From assembly GCA_910583775.1 (NCBI GenBank), contig CAJTYD010000052.1, forward strand, positions 1 to 22,972: DNA of 22,972 bases, in the 5' to 3' direction. Within the stretch, counting starts at the first letter, position 1; each line of letters begins with the position of its first letter. The DNA is from an uncultured Muribaculaceae bacterium (GTDB lineage: Bacteria; Bacteroidota; Bacteroidia; Bacteroidales; Muribaculaceae). Below are positions 1 through 6,865 of the stretch, in pieces. Position numbers and translations under genes: made by a program. The notes under the pieces were generated by a model, which worked only from the letters and a program-made list of their open reading frames with translations, had not been told where the DNA came from and did no database searches.

Positions 1-70
1 ACCGAATATTAGCAATATATGTTAAATAGTATTTTAACGCACCACTAATGATGCGTTATCCCGAATTTTA

Positions 71-119
71 AAACCTCCCGCAGAGCCGCAAGAGGGTCCA
101 CAGAGATTTTTCCACAAAG
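71..119 (+). repeat. dispersed GC-rich intergenic repeat, copy 1
   Basis: A 49-base block beginning AAACCTCCCGCAGAGCCGC and ending in TTTTTCCACAAAG. It is nearly identical (one mismatch, ccacag against ccgcag) to 1605-1653. Shorter relatives lie at 1857-1891 (inverted) and 1986-2021. It lies just downstream of the GLPGLI gene in that gene's direction of transcription. It codes for nothing convincing and shows no U-tract that would make it a classical terminator. Confidence 0.85.
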
Positions 120-156
120 GCTTTGTTGTCTTTCCCTGATTTTGGTTGGAAACTCA

Positions 157-1005
157 TTAGAGTTCGAGCGGGCAGTAGAAGAGGCGCCGAGGATTCGCAG
201 CCTGTTTCTCAAGGCCTTTGGTAACCATCCCGGATTCCATAAGTTTTGCCGCCGCGTTCTCAATGTAATCCTCCATCATCTTGCGGTAACGCTCGCGCTT
301 TGTCCGGAAATCTGATCTACGTTTACTAAGCCCGAAAGGATAAATATCACGCTTTATACCTTTGGCGCGTATCTTATGCTCGCCGGTGGCGTCGGTCAGT
401 TCCATGATCAGTCCCGGGAGGCCTCCGAATATCCAGGGGCCGTCGCTGTAGGGAAGCTCCGAGTACCATGCAGTCCAGTCGCGGCCGCGCCAGCGACAGG
501 TGGCCTTCCGGCATTCATGTCCTAAGATCTCCTTCGTCTCGTCGCCAAGCCTCCATTCCATCTGATGCATCGGCTCCTCATAATAATAGCGTCCCATAAT
601 AAATCCGTCGAAATGCATCGTAGAATCCCTGTAATTTTTCATGACTGTTTCCCTGGAACGACCGTATGTCATCATTAATTTTCTATGCGGGCCATTAAAC
701 CATTCATTAAACCAATATTTTTCGCCGGCCTTCACATTTGACAACGAATCTTCCTTATAACTAATATAATCAATATATCTTGAATAATTATCGCCTATAG
801 CCAGTATTTCATATACTACCTCTTTCTCCTTCTTTATCGGATCAAACATGGAATGCGAATATACGACCTCCATACAGGCAGTGTCCACAACACTGTATCT
901 TTCTTGAAAAGTCTCATGAATCCTCTCAAAATCGTAAGAATCCTGGCCAAAGCTCAATACTGACGAGAGAAAAACCAAAAAAATAAAAACCAAATTTCTT
1001 GTCAT
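157..1005 (-). CDS. GLPGLI family exported protein
   Basis: A 282-residue secreted protein of the GLPGLI family, a Bacteroidota family of unknown function. The N-terminus (MTRNLVFIFLVFLSSVLSFG) is a signal peptide. The naming motif GLPGLI is at residues 195-200, preceded by the usual aromatic stretch (RDWTAWYSELP, then SDGPWIFG) and followed by MELTDATGE. The frame is open to an ATG at 1029. The ATG at 1005 is preferred because it opens directly into the signal peptide and because a TAGTTTTG -7 box at 1031-1038 puts the transcript start near 1024, downstream of that other ATG. The gene stands alone; the next gene upstream, on the same strand, starts at 1380. Family assignment is firm from the motif; the molecular role is unknown. 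Confidence 0.88.
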   Translation of the reverse strand: MTRNLVFIFLVFLSSVLSFGQDSYDFERIHETFQERYSVVDTACMEVVYSHSMFDPIKKEKEVVYEILAIGDNYSRYIDYISYKEDSLSNVKAGEKYWFNEWFNGPHRKLMMTYGRSRETVMKNYRDSTMHFDGFIMGRYYYEEPMHQMEWRLGDETKEILGHECRKATCRWRGRDWTAWYSELPYSDGPWIFGGLPGLIMELTDATGEHKIRAKGIKRDIYPFGLSKRRSDFRTKRERYRKMMEDYIENAAAKLMESGMVTKGLEKQAANPRRLFYCPLEL

Positions 1006-1030
1006 AATATACTCATAAATTAAAGCCATA

Positions 1031-1038
1031 CAAAACTA
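1031..1038 (-). promoter_or_regulatory. -7 box of the GLPGLI gene
   Basis: The minus strand reads TAGTTTTG, a full match to the Bacteroides -7 consensus TAnnTTTG. No good TTTG -33 box is seen at the expected distance. The predicted transcript starts about 20 bases before the ATG at 1005. Confidence 0.45.
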
Positions 1039-1111
1039 AAAGGGAAACACGAAATGCTGATTCTACATCCGGTTCCCCTTTATTAAAAAAATCAATTGCC
1101 TGTTCCCCAAA

Positions 1112-1138
1112 GAATCTTATCCCTTCTCCGGAAGATTC
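1112..1138 (-). terminator. weak hairpin at the end of the small exported peptide gene
   Basis: GAATCTT at 1112-1118 pairs with AAGATTC at 1132-1138, overlapping the stop codon. On the minus strand it is followed only by TTTGG, so it is a poor intrinsic terminator. A T7 run lies about 20 bases further downstream. Confidence 0.25.
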
Positions 1139-1380
1139 TACGGTTGCTCGTCAGAAGAGGTGTCATGATCCTCTGTATCTGTATCTGCATTAGGATCTTT
1201 CGCGCTACCACACAACGCCGTATTCAAATCAGCACAATATGAATCCCAATCAGCAGGATTATCGAAAAATTCCTTAGAAACGGTCTGAACAAGTTCTCCA
1301 CACCATGTTTTATAAATAATCGAAGCATCCGCGCCGAATGCCACTGCCGCAAAAGCGACGATAAAAAGAACCTTTTTCAT
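1138..1380 (-). CDS. small exported peptide of unknown function
   Basis: An 80-residue protein. Residues 1-19 form a signal peptide (MKKVLFIVAFAAVAFGADA) with likely cleavage after ADA. The mature part is about 60 residues, with Cys at 27, 49 and 57, two of them in WCGEL and ALCGS, and an acidic Asp/Glu/Thr-rich tail from about residue 61. The frame runs up to an ATG at 1440, but the promoter at 1411-1441 puts the transcript start near 1404, so the ATG at 1380 is the start. Length, signal peptide and a spaced Cys pattern resemble the small exported peptides common in Bacteroidales (the NVEALA type is one), but the NVEAL motif itself is absent, so I do not assign it to that family. Function unknown. 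Confidence 0.7.
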   Translation of the reverse strand: MKKVLFIVAFAAVAFGADASIIYKTWCGELVQTVSKEFFDNPADWDSYCADLNTALCGSAKDPNADTDTEDHDTSSDEQP

Positions 1381-1410
1381 AGCTTTCGCTTTAATGGTTG
1401 TAAATTTATC

Positions 1411-1441
1411 CAAAATTAAGCAATATTTTATAATTTTCAAA
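1411..1441 (-). promoter_or_regulatory. Bacteroides-type promoter of the small exported peptide gene
   Basis: On the minus strand TTTG (1441-1438), 19 bases, then TAATTTTG (1418-1411). This fits both consensus boxes and the spacing. The leader would be about 24 bases. Confidence 0.65.
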
Positions 1442-1604
1442 ATTTTAATAACATTTTTCTTAAATAATCCATATTATTCAATATATTTGATAGTTCTATT
1501 ACACAATTGATCAAGCAGACAGCAGGATGCCGTCACTCCATGGTATCGTTCTCGCGATAATGCTATGTCATCTCTATCGCCGAAGACGCGATATCCTGAA
1601 ATTA

Positions 1605-1653
1605 AAACCTCCCGCAGAGCCGCAAGAGGGTCCGCAGAGATTTTTCCACAAAG
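1605..1653 (+). repeat. dispersed GC-rich intergenic repeat, copy 2
   Basis: Matches 71-119 at 48 of 49 positions, beginning AAACCTCCCGCAGAGCCGC. Its first 19 bases are repeated exactly in inverted orientation at 1873-1891, so copies 2 and 3 flank the inverted repeat at 1692-1812. Confidence 0.85.
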
Positions 1654-1691
1654 TTTTTTGTGCATTTTTAGATTTTTGAGGGGCAAGGTTG

Positions 1692-1812
1692 GCTGCAATT
1701 TGGAGATTGCGCCTTCGGCTTTGGAGGCCGCCGAGCATTGCCGCGACTGCCCTCTCGCGTCAGCCCTCGGCGAGCTCTCGAGCCGAAGGCGAGAATTCCT
1801 CTAAATTGCAGC
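1692..1812. repeat. long imperfect inverted repeat (hairpin)
   Basis: The outer arms GCTGCAATTT (1692-1701) and AAATTGCAGC (1803-1812) are exact complements. The next arms, GCCTTCGGCT (1711-1720) and AGCCGAAGGC (1781-1790), are also exact complements. Further in, CGCCGAG near 1729-1735 can pair with CTCGGCG near 1766-1772. The whole could fold as a roughly 120-base stem. It carries no protein-like frame. Confidence 0.75.
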
Positions 1813-1856
1813 ATGAGCTCATAAAATTACAGAATCGCAACCCTTTGCGGCAGAAT

Positions 1857-1891
1857 CCTCTGCGGGCCCTCTGCGGCTCTGCGGGAGGTTT
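1857..1891 (-). repeat. dispersed GC-rich intergenic repeat, copy 3 (inverted)
   Basis: Ends GCGGCTCTGCGGGAGGTTT (1873-1891), the exact reverse complement of the start of copies 1 and 2. The remaining bases match imperfectly. Confidence 0.75.
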
Positions 1892-1985
1892 AAACAATTG
1901 ACAATTAATAATTAGTAATCCCCGCGACACTGCCAATTACCAATTCCTTATTACTGTTATATGTAGACTCTAAAAAAGGAATCAT

Positions 1986-2021
1986 CCCGCAGAGCCGCAG
2001 AGAATCCGCAGAGGATTTTTT
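1986..2021 (+). repeat. dispersed GC-rich intergenic repeat, copy 4 (diverged)
   Basis: Starts CCCGCAGAGCCGCAGAG and ends in a T-run, in the same orientation as copies 1 and 2. It lacks the AAACCT edge. It lies about 35 bases past the end of the flippase gene. Confidence 0.6.
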
Positions 2022-2055
2022 GCAACGAATTGACAAGCTTATTAGACAACAAAAA

Positions 2056-3432
2056 TCACGGAAAGACACGCGGAAGACAGAAATCAAGGGAAACAGCTGC
2101 AATAGCAGCAAGAAGACAAGAGAAGGCAATAACCGACGCCCGGCGAGTGAGCCGCAAACCGTAACGATAGCGATAGATGAAGGCAACCATCACCAAATAG
2201 ATCAGGAACCATAAGACGACGGCAAAGCCGAGGCCTGTCAGCCCCCGGAATTCATAAAAGACAATATTGAGAATCAAACCGATCATAGCGTCGATTGTCT
2301 CCACGATGAAATACGTGCGGCCATCGCCCTTCGAAAGAATAACGTATGCGACCGCCACCGAAGAGGCCCGAAGCAAAACCGACAGTATGCCGACTGATAT
2401 ATAGGGCAGAATCACTTCGAAGGATGGGGCATAGAGGAGCTCTACTATCCAGCCCTTAAAAAGCAGGAAGAGCATGAGCAACGGAGTGAAGAGCAGGTTC
2501 AGAAGAGCAATCTCGTGGCTGACGAAGAGCGAGAGCCGACGGGGACTGGACGCCGATGCCGAGAGGCGCGGATAAAATTCCAGGCCGACGGCTGTAAGCA
2601 TGATACCTGCATAGCGGACGATCAGCGTGTTTCCCGCCTGATAATAACCCACCTCCTCCATAGAAGCCTCCCGGCTAAGCCAGCTTACAAACAGAAGCCC
2701 CGCGAGATTCGAGACGAAGGAGGCAAGAGCGATATAGCCTCCGAGACGGATGAACGGGGCCATTCCCTCCCCTTTTCGCGGCCACGATACCCGGTAAGGC
2801 ACCGTCCGGTCACGATAGAGAAAATAAAAAAGCATTCCGGAGGCCGAATAAGCCACGATAGATAACACCACACCCTTGTCTCCGCAATATCTAAGCAAGG
2901 GAACTGAAACGAGCAGCCCAAACAACGAAGTCCGGACGCCTGCACCGGCAAGGCGTCTGAACCGGGAGAGTCCCTGCAGAATCGCCTGTTCTCCGCCAAC
3001 TAACGAATTCATTATCATAGCTCCCGAAAGAACCATAAACTGCCACCAATAACCGAAGTCTCCGAAAATCCATACGCTGAGCAGCGGAGCCAACGCCGGC
3101 AGCAGCGCTCCGCCGAGAAGTCCCGACACCACGCTCCAGCTTCTGACGCGCCCGATCAGTCTGCCGAGCCTCGAACCTCCCCCCTCCGCTGCCGAGACCT
3201 CGCGCACCGCGCTCTGACGGATGCCGAGGCCGGTAAGGATGGAAAGAGTATCGATCGTGTTGTTGAAAATGGCAAAGAGCCCCACGCCCGTGGCGTTAAG
3301 CCAGAGAGCAGCCAGCTTCATCTTAACCATCGAGCAAAGAATCGAAACAGATTCCGCACCCGAAAAGAGAGAAATAACCCTCAGCACCCGACTCGAAAGG
3401 CCGCCGGAGATATGTCGTCCGGCGCGTCTCAC
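2056..3432 (-). CDS. polysaccharide flippase (Wzx-like, MOP/MATE superfamily)
   Basis: A 458-residue integral membrane protein with about 12-14 hydrophobic segments, typical in length and layout of lipid-linked oligosaccharide flippases that move undecaprenyl-linked glycan repeats across the inner membrane. The N-terminal region (residues 15-90) has the family look: short basic start, an amphipathic first helix, then TGVGLFAIFNNTIDTLSIL. The start codon is GTG at 3432, overlapping the TGA stop of the preceding acyltransferase gene (GTGA), which implies translational coupling. The first in-frame ATG, near residue 35, falls inside a membrane segment and would truncate the protein. It is last in the minus-strand run. 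Which glycan it exports cannot be told. Confidence 0.83.
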   Translation of the reverse strand: MRRAGRHISGGLSSRVLRVISLFSGAESVSILCSMVKMKLAALWLNATGVGLFAIFNNTIDTLSILTGLGIRQSAVREVSAAEGGGSRLGRLIGRVRSWSVVSGLLGGALLPALAPLLSVWIFGDFGYWWQFMVLSGAMIMNSLVGGEQAILQGLSRFRRLAGAGVRTSLFGLLVSVPLLRYCGDKGVVLSIVAYSASGMLFYFLYRDRTVPYRVSWPRKGEGMAPFIRLGGYIALASFVSNLAGLLFVSWLSREASMEEVGYYQAGNTLIVRYAGIMLTAVGLEFYPRLSASASSPRRLSLFVSHEIALLNLLFTPLLMLFLLFKGWIVELLYAPSFEVILPYISVGILSVLLRASSVAVAYVILSKGDGRTYFIVETIDAMIGLILNIVFYEFRGLTGLGFAVVLWFLIYLVMVAFIYRYRYGLRLTRRASVIAFSCLLAAIAAVSLDFCLPRVFP

Positions 3433-4376
3433 AGATCGATGCGGTAATGGTTATAGGCAACGCCCGTGGCGCCGAAAGAACATTTCTGCCGCAGCAGCCC
3501 GACGTTGAGATAATCGCCGGCAAGCTGGTTGCATGTGCCGAAATCGTAATAGCGCCGCGAGGCGAAAACCTCCGTAAAAAGATAATGATGAAGAGGAGTG
3601 AGAAGATTCAGCCGCCGCCCCTCGGCTGTAGAGGCTATATACTGGCAGTGGGCCACGCGCCCCGTGTCGTAGATGCACACCCCGGCGGCATCCTCGCCGT
3701 TATATTCGAGCAGAAACATCCGTATGTTTGCCGGGAAACGGGAGCGCAGCAACGCCATCTCGGCGCCGGTATGGACCGGAGAGACTCCATGTCTCTCCAG
3801 AAGACACGCCTCCACAAGCCTCATGAATCTCACGGCATCGACAGTCTCCACTATCCGGAATTCGAGTCTTCGCGACTCCCGGAGCCTTTTTAACCGTGTC
3901 CGGTTCGGCAGAGCCGGATAAGAGAGGTCTACCGCCGCGCTCAGATCGCATTCCGTCAGCCTGGCGCCGTTTCTGAACAGGGCGTACTGATCCTCCTCCG
4001 AAGGCGTGCAGGCATAAATAGAGGGCACAGTCTTATAGACAAAGCTACTGATCCCCTCCTCGCGGAAACGGGAAAGAGAGGCGCTGAAGACCGAAAGCAT
4101 GTCGGCGCCGTCGAAATGCCGCCGAGGAAGAATCCAGCCGCCGTAGGTGAGGCCGCGATGAGAGCAGAGTGTGCCGTCGTCCTCTAAATTCGCAGGCAGC
4201 AAGCCTGACAGCCTGTTCCCCTTGAAGGCAAGACGCGACGAATCGCTGAAACGGTCGGAATGATAGTCCATATAGTCTCGAAGAAACAGGAAAGTGCCGT
4301 TTCGGGAATTCCTCACGAATTCATCCCAGATGCCCTTCAGCTCCGGCGAGTAATCGACTATCCTCCAGTCCTCCAT
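3429..4376 (-). CDS. GNAT/FemAB-like acyltransferase
   Basis: A 315-residue soluble protein that I read as a two-lobed GNAT-fold acyltransferase of the FemAB-like type. The N-terminal lobe contains FLFLRDYMDYHSDRF at about residues 29-43, a typical opening for these proteins. The C-terminal lobe (about residues 165-300) has EACLLERHG, then FLLEYNGEDAAGVCIYDTG, then YYDFGTCNQ, in the order seen in the second lobe of such enzymes. No signal peptide is visible. Its stop overlaps the flippase start, so the pair may act on one envelope glycan or lipid, for example by acylating it. That role is inference from the neighbour, and the acyl donor and acceptor are unknown. Confidence 0.68.
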   Translation of the reverse strand: MEDWRIVDYSPELKGIWDEFVRNSRNGTFLFLRDYMDYHSDRFSDSSRLAFKGNRLSGLLPANLEDDGTLCSHRGLTYGGWILPRRHFDGADMLSVFSASLSRFREEGISSFVYKTVPSIYACTPSEEDQYALFRNGARLTECDLSAAVDLSYPALPNRTRLKRLRESRRLEFRIVETVDAVRFMRLVEACLLERHGVSPVHTGAEMALLRSRFPANIRMFLLEYNGEDAAGVCIYDTGRVAHCQYIASTAEGRRLNLLTPLHHYLFTEVFASRRYYDFGTCNQLAGDYLNVGLLRQKCSFGATGVAYNHYRIDL

Positions 4377-4421
4377 CGAATACGGTTGTTTAGAACTTGT
4401 TACTTCCCAAGGAAAGATTCG

Positions 4422-5972
4422 TCATCTGATCCAGTCGAGAGGATTCATCTTCTCGCGGTTGCGCCATACCTCGAAATGGATAGAGCTGTGGGAGCTGTCC
4501 TCCTCTTCGGCGGCGAGCTTGCCGAGAGCCTGTCCCTGGTTCACCATATCGCCGACCTTCACGAACGGCGAGGCGATATTTCCGTAAACGGTATAGTAAG
4601 TGCCGTGATTGACGATGACCACGGTGGAATATCCCGGAATGACGTAAACTCCCGAAACCTTCCCCTTGAAGACGGCGAGCGCGCTGGCTCCGGCGGCCGT
4701 CTCGGCGTCGATCCCAGGGTTGTCATACATCACGTCGGGGAGATCGGGCAGCGAATGGCGTCCGAAACGGCTCGTCACCTTGAATTCTCCGGCCACAGGA
4801 CGCGGCAGCGAGCCTCTCATGCCCTCGAAGCCGGCTCCGGAGGCGTTACCCTTCGCCGGAGTGGATTTCCCGGCCGTAGAGGTCTCCTTCTTAGCGTCGC
4901 CACGCGGACGGCGACGGCGCGCCTGGGCATATTCCTCGTTTCTCTTTTTATTATCCTTTTTCTCGGCTTTCTTTCCCTTTTTGTCAGCCTTCTCCTCCTT
5001 CGCCGGCTTATCCACGGCAACATCGGCCTTCGCCATATCCGCCTTACGGGCTTCCTCGGCCTTACGCGCGGCCTCCGCCTCGCGGGCGCGGCGCTCAGCC
5101 TCCGCCTTGCGCTGCTCCTCGGCAATGAGCGCCGCGATACGGCTCTTAAGCGAATTCGCCTCCGCCTGCTTCTGCGCTAAGTGCCGCTTAAGCGACTCTC
5201 CGTTGCGGCGCAACTCTTTTACGACCTGATCCTGCTTCGCATAGTTGCCCTTCAGCTCATCCTGCGCCCTGACCTGGACCACGAGCTCGTTGCGCTGAGC
5301 CGTGACCATGGCCGAGAGCCGCTCGTTCTGCTTCCGCATCTCGCCGACACGGGCCTCTATCTCGGCCGATTTCCGCTTGCGCCATTCGGAGAACTGCCGC
5401 AGATAGCGCATACGCCTCATGGCCTGATTGAAATCCTTCGATGAAAATATAAACGCCAGGTCGGAATTGGTATTGCGGTTGGCGCGGATCTTATTGAGAG
5501 CCTTCAGATACTCGGCTCTCAGCGAGGCGATCGACTTCTCCTCGGCTGCGATACGGACCTGCAGCGTGTCGATATGGCTCTGCAGGGAAGCCACCTTAAC
5601 CTTCGATTCGGCCACGGTCTTCTCTCCGGCGGCTATGTCGCCCTGCAGCTTTCCGAGCTCGTTGAGACTCTTCTTCACCTCGGCGTCGTTGCGGCGGATC
5701 TCCTCGCGGGTACGGGCAATTTCCTTCTGCGCGTCATTCTGCATCCGGCGCATCTCCTCCTTCGTGCGGGGTTCCGGCTTGGCGGCCTTCTTTTTATTTA
5801 CAGTTTTCTTTTTATTATTTCCGGATTTCTTTTTTGAAGACACCTGTTCGGTCTTTGCCTTGTTTTTGCCTCTGCTCTTTTTCGTCTGGGCATAGGCCCC
5901 AGCGCAAGGCGCTCCGGCAAGCAGCACAAATGCCGCAAGAACTACAAGATATATTCGTTTAATCGTTTTCAC
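4422..5972 (-). CDS. EnvC-like murein hydrolase activator with degenerate LytM (M23) domain
   Basis: 516 residues from a GTG start. Layout: signal peptide (MKTIKRIYLVVLAAFVLLAG), a Lys-rich stretch (about 30-72), a long coiled coil (about 70-300), a charged Ala/Lys/Glu-rich linker (about 285-385) and a C-terminal LytM fold (about 395-516). In active M23 enzymes zinc is held by the His of an HxGxD motif and by an HxH motif. Here the first motif reads NPGID (N418, D422) and the second reads SIH (S497, H499), so two metal or catalytic His are lost. This fits EnvC-type proteins, which activate N-acetylmuramyl-L-alanine amidases at the septum rather than cut peptidoglycan themselves. The frame extends to an ATG at 6056, but that N-terminus would bury the signal peptide behind 28 charged residues. 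GTG at 5972 overlaps the upstream stop (TAGTG) and starts exactly at the signal peptide. Confidence 0.85.
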   Translation of the reverse strand: MKTIKRIYLVVLAAFVLLAGAPCAGAYAQTKKSRGKNKAKTEQVSSKKKSGNNKKKTVNKKKAAKPEPRTKEEMRRMQNDAQKEIARTREEIRRNDAEVKKSLNELGKLQGDIAAGEKTVAESKVKVASLQSHIDTLQVRIAAEEKSIASLRAEYLKALNKIRANRNTNSDLAFIFSSKDFNQAMRRMRYLRQFSEWRKRKSAEIEARVGEMRKQNERLSAMVTAQRNELVVQVRAQDELKGNYAKQDQVVKELRRNGESLKRHLAQKQAEANSLKSRIAALIAEEQRKAEAERRAREAEAARKAEEARKADMAKADVAVDKPAKEEKADKKGKKAEKKDNKKRNEEYAQARRRRPRGDAKKETSTAGKSTPAKGNASGAGFEGMRGSLPRPVAGEFKVTSRFGRHSLPDLPDVMYDNPGIDAETAAGASALAVFKGKVSGVYVIPGYSTVVIVNHGTYYTVYGNIASPFVKVGDMVNQGQALGKLAAEEEDSSHSSIHFEVWRNREKMNPLDWIR

Positions 5973-6865
5973 TAAAAGCTTCTGAAAAAGTCCTTTATGC
6001 CTACTTGACGGAAACGGTCGCCTAACTTCAAGGGCGCCGGACGGTCGGCTTTCCATTTTATCGAATTGAAGTCAAGCATGGCCACCTCGCCCATCAAGGT
6101 TCCCTTACCCTTCACTATCGAGATATCGAAACCCGAGTCGGGATAGCTGTAGCGCAGTCCGACAGAGATGGCGCGCGGGCCATTCTCTCCGTCGTCATCT
6201 TTCTGCGGCACCTCCATATTCAGCTCCAGGTCCGACAGGCGCCCGGCCGCTGTGGCGACATACGCCAGCGACAGACCGGAAACTATCTCCCCGAGACCCT
6301 GCTGCTCGAAACGCCACCCGGGATTTTCACCGAATGTCGCGGCTTCGGATGCCGAGACTTCCATCAGCGTGGCGTTGACGAAAGAGAGTTCCCCGGAACC
6401 CAGCACCACTATTCTGCCCAGCAGAAGGCTCTGCAGATCGGAGATGAATCCCGGATAACCCGACAGGATTCCGCGGAGCGACTCCTTGCAATAGACACGC
6501 TTCATGCGATTGACAGCCGTAAGGGTATCGCCCCAGATCTCAATCCGGCCGGCCTCTCCCACAAAGGGGGCGCGCACCGAAACGGAAATCTCGCTGCCTT
6601 TCGCCATATACAGCTTGACAGTCGGATTCAGCGGCAGTCCCGAAGCCCGCAGCTTCCCGGTCATCTCCACCGTCTCCCAGTTGTTGTAATGGCGCAACAC
6701 GGCATCGAGCGCCTTAAGCCGGAGGCTGTCGGTCTCCGGAAGCGAATATTGCCGGGCGCCTTCTTTAACGGAATCGGGCGATATCTGAGCCGAGAGCCCG
6801 GCCGTGCAGGCGATAATGGTCATCGCAAGCAGCAATGTCCGAAAAAAGTATCTGTTACTTGGCAT
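5972..6865 (-). CDS. DUF4292 domain protein, probable envelope lipoprotein
   Basis: A 297-residue protein of the DUF4292 family, a Bacteroidota envelope family with a predicted LolA-like lipid-binding fold. The N-terminus is hydrophobic with IIAC at residues 17-20, which fits a lipobox. Cleavage by signal peptidase I after LSA is the alternative. The body is beta-rich (VSVRAPFVGEAGRIEIWGDT, then MEVSASEAATF), as expected of the fold. The ATG at 6865 is preferred over the one at 6895 because it opens at the signal peptide. It overlaps the TPR gene by 11 bases, and its TAG overlaps the EnvC start. The order dut, TPR, DUF4292, M23/EnvC recurs in Bacteroidota (recalled, not searched). Precise function unknown. 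Confidence 0.82.
   Translation of the reverse strand: MPSNRYFFRTLLLAMTIIACTAGLSAQISPDSVKEGARQYSLPETDSLRLKALDAVLRHYNNWETVEMTGKLRASGLPLNPTVKLYMAKGSEISVSVRAPFVGEAGRIEIWGDTLTAVNRMKRVYCKESLRGILSGYPGFISDLQSLLLGRIVVLGSGELSFVNATLMEVSASEAATFGENPGWRFEQQGLGEIVSGLSLAYVATAAGRLSDLELNMEVPQKDDDGENGPRAISVGLRYSYPDSGFDISIVKGKGTLMGEVAMLDFNSIKWKADRPAPLKLGDRFRQVGIKDFFRSF

Larger units (their letters stand above)
1441..2055. other. gene-free accessory stretch with repeats
   Basis: About 600 bases between the exported peptide gene and the flippase, with no credible gene. It holds repeat copies at 1605-1653, 1857-1891 (inverted) and 1986-2021, and a long imperfect inverted repeat at 1692-1812. Around 1894-1950 there is AT-rich sequence with recurring AATTGACAATTA-like words. 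Short open frames of 60-80 codons on the plus strand here are read out of the repeats and show no protein-like composition. Confidence 0.7.

Noticed and set aside
35..58. Hairpin TAACGCA/TGCGTTA near the left edge as a terminator
   Set aside because: The stem is only 7 bases and neither strand has a T-run after it.
1565..1901. Short plus-strand frames of 70-79 codons in the repeat region
   Set aside because: They are read through the GC-rich repeats and the inverted repeat; similar frames arise wherever the repeat occurs, as at 45-263.
4260..5180. Long plus-strand open frame of about 306 codons
   Set aside because: It lies antisense to the EnvC-like and acyltransferase genes, has no family resemblance, and its composition (Arg/Leu-rich runs) reflects the opposite strand's Lys/Ala/Glu codons.
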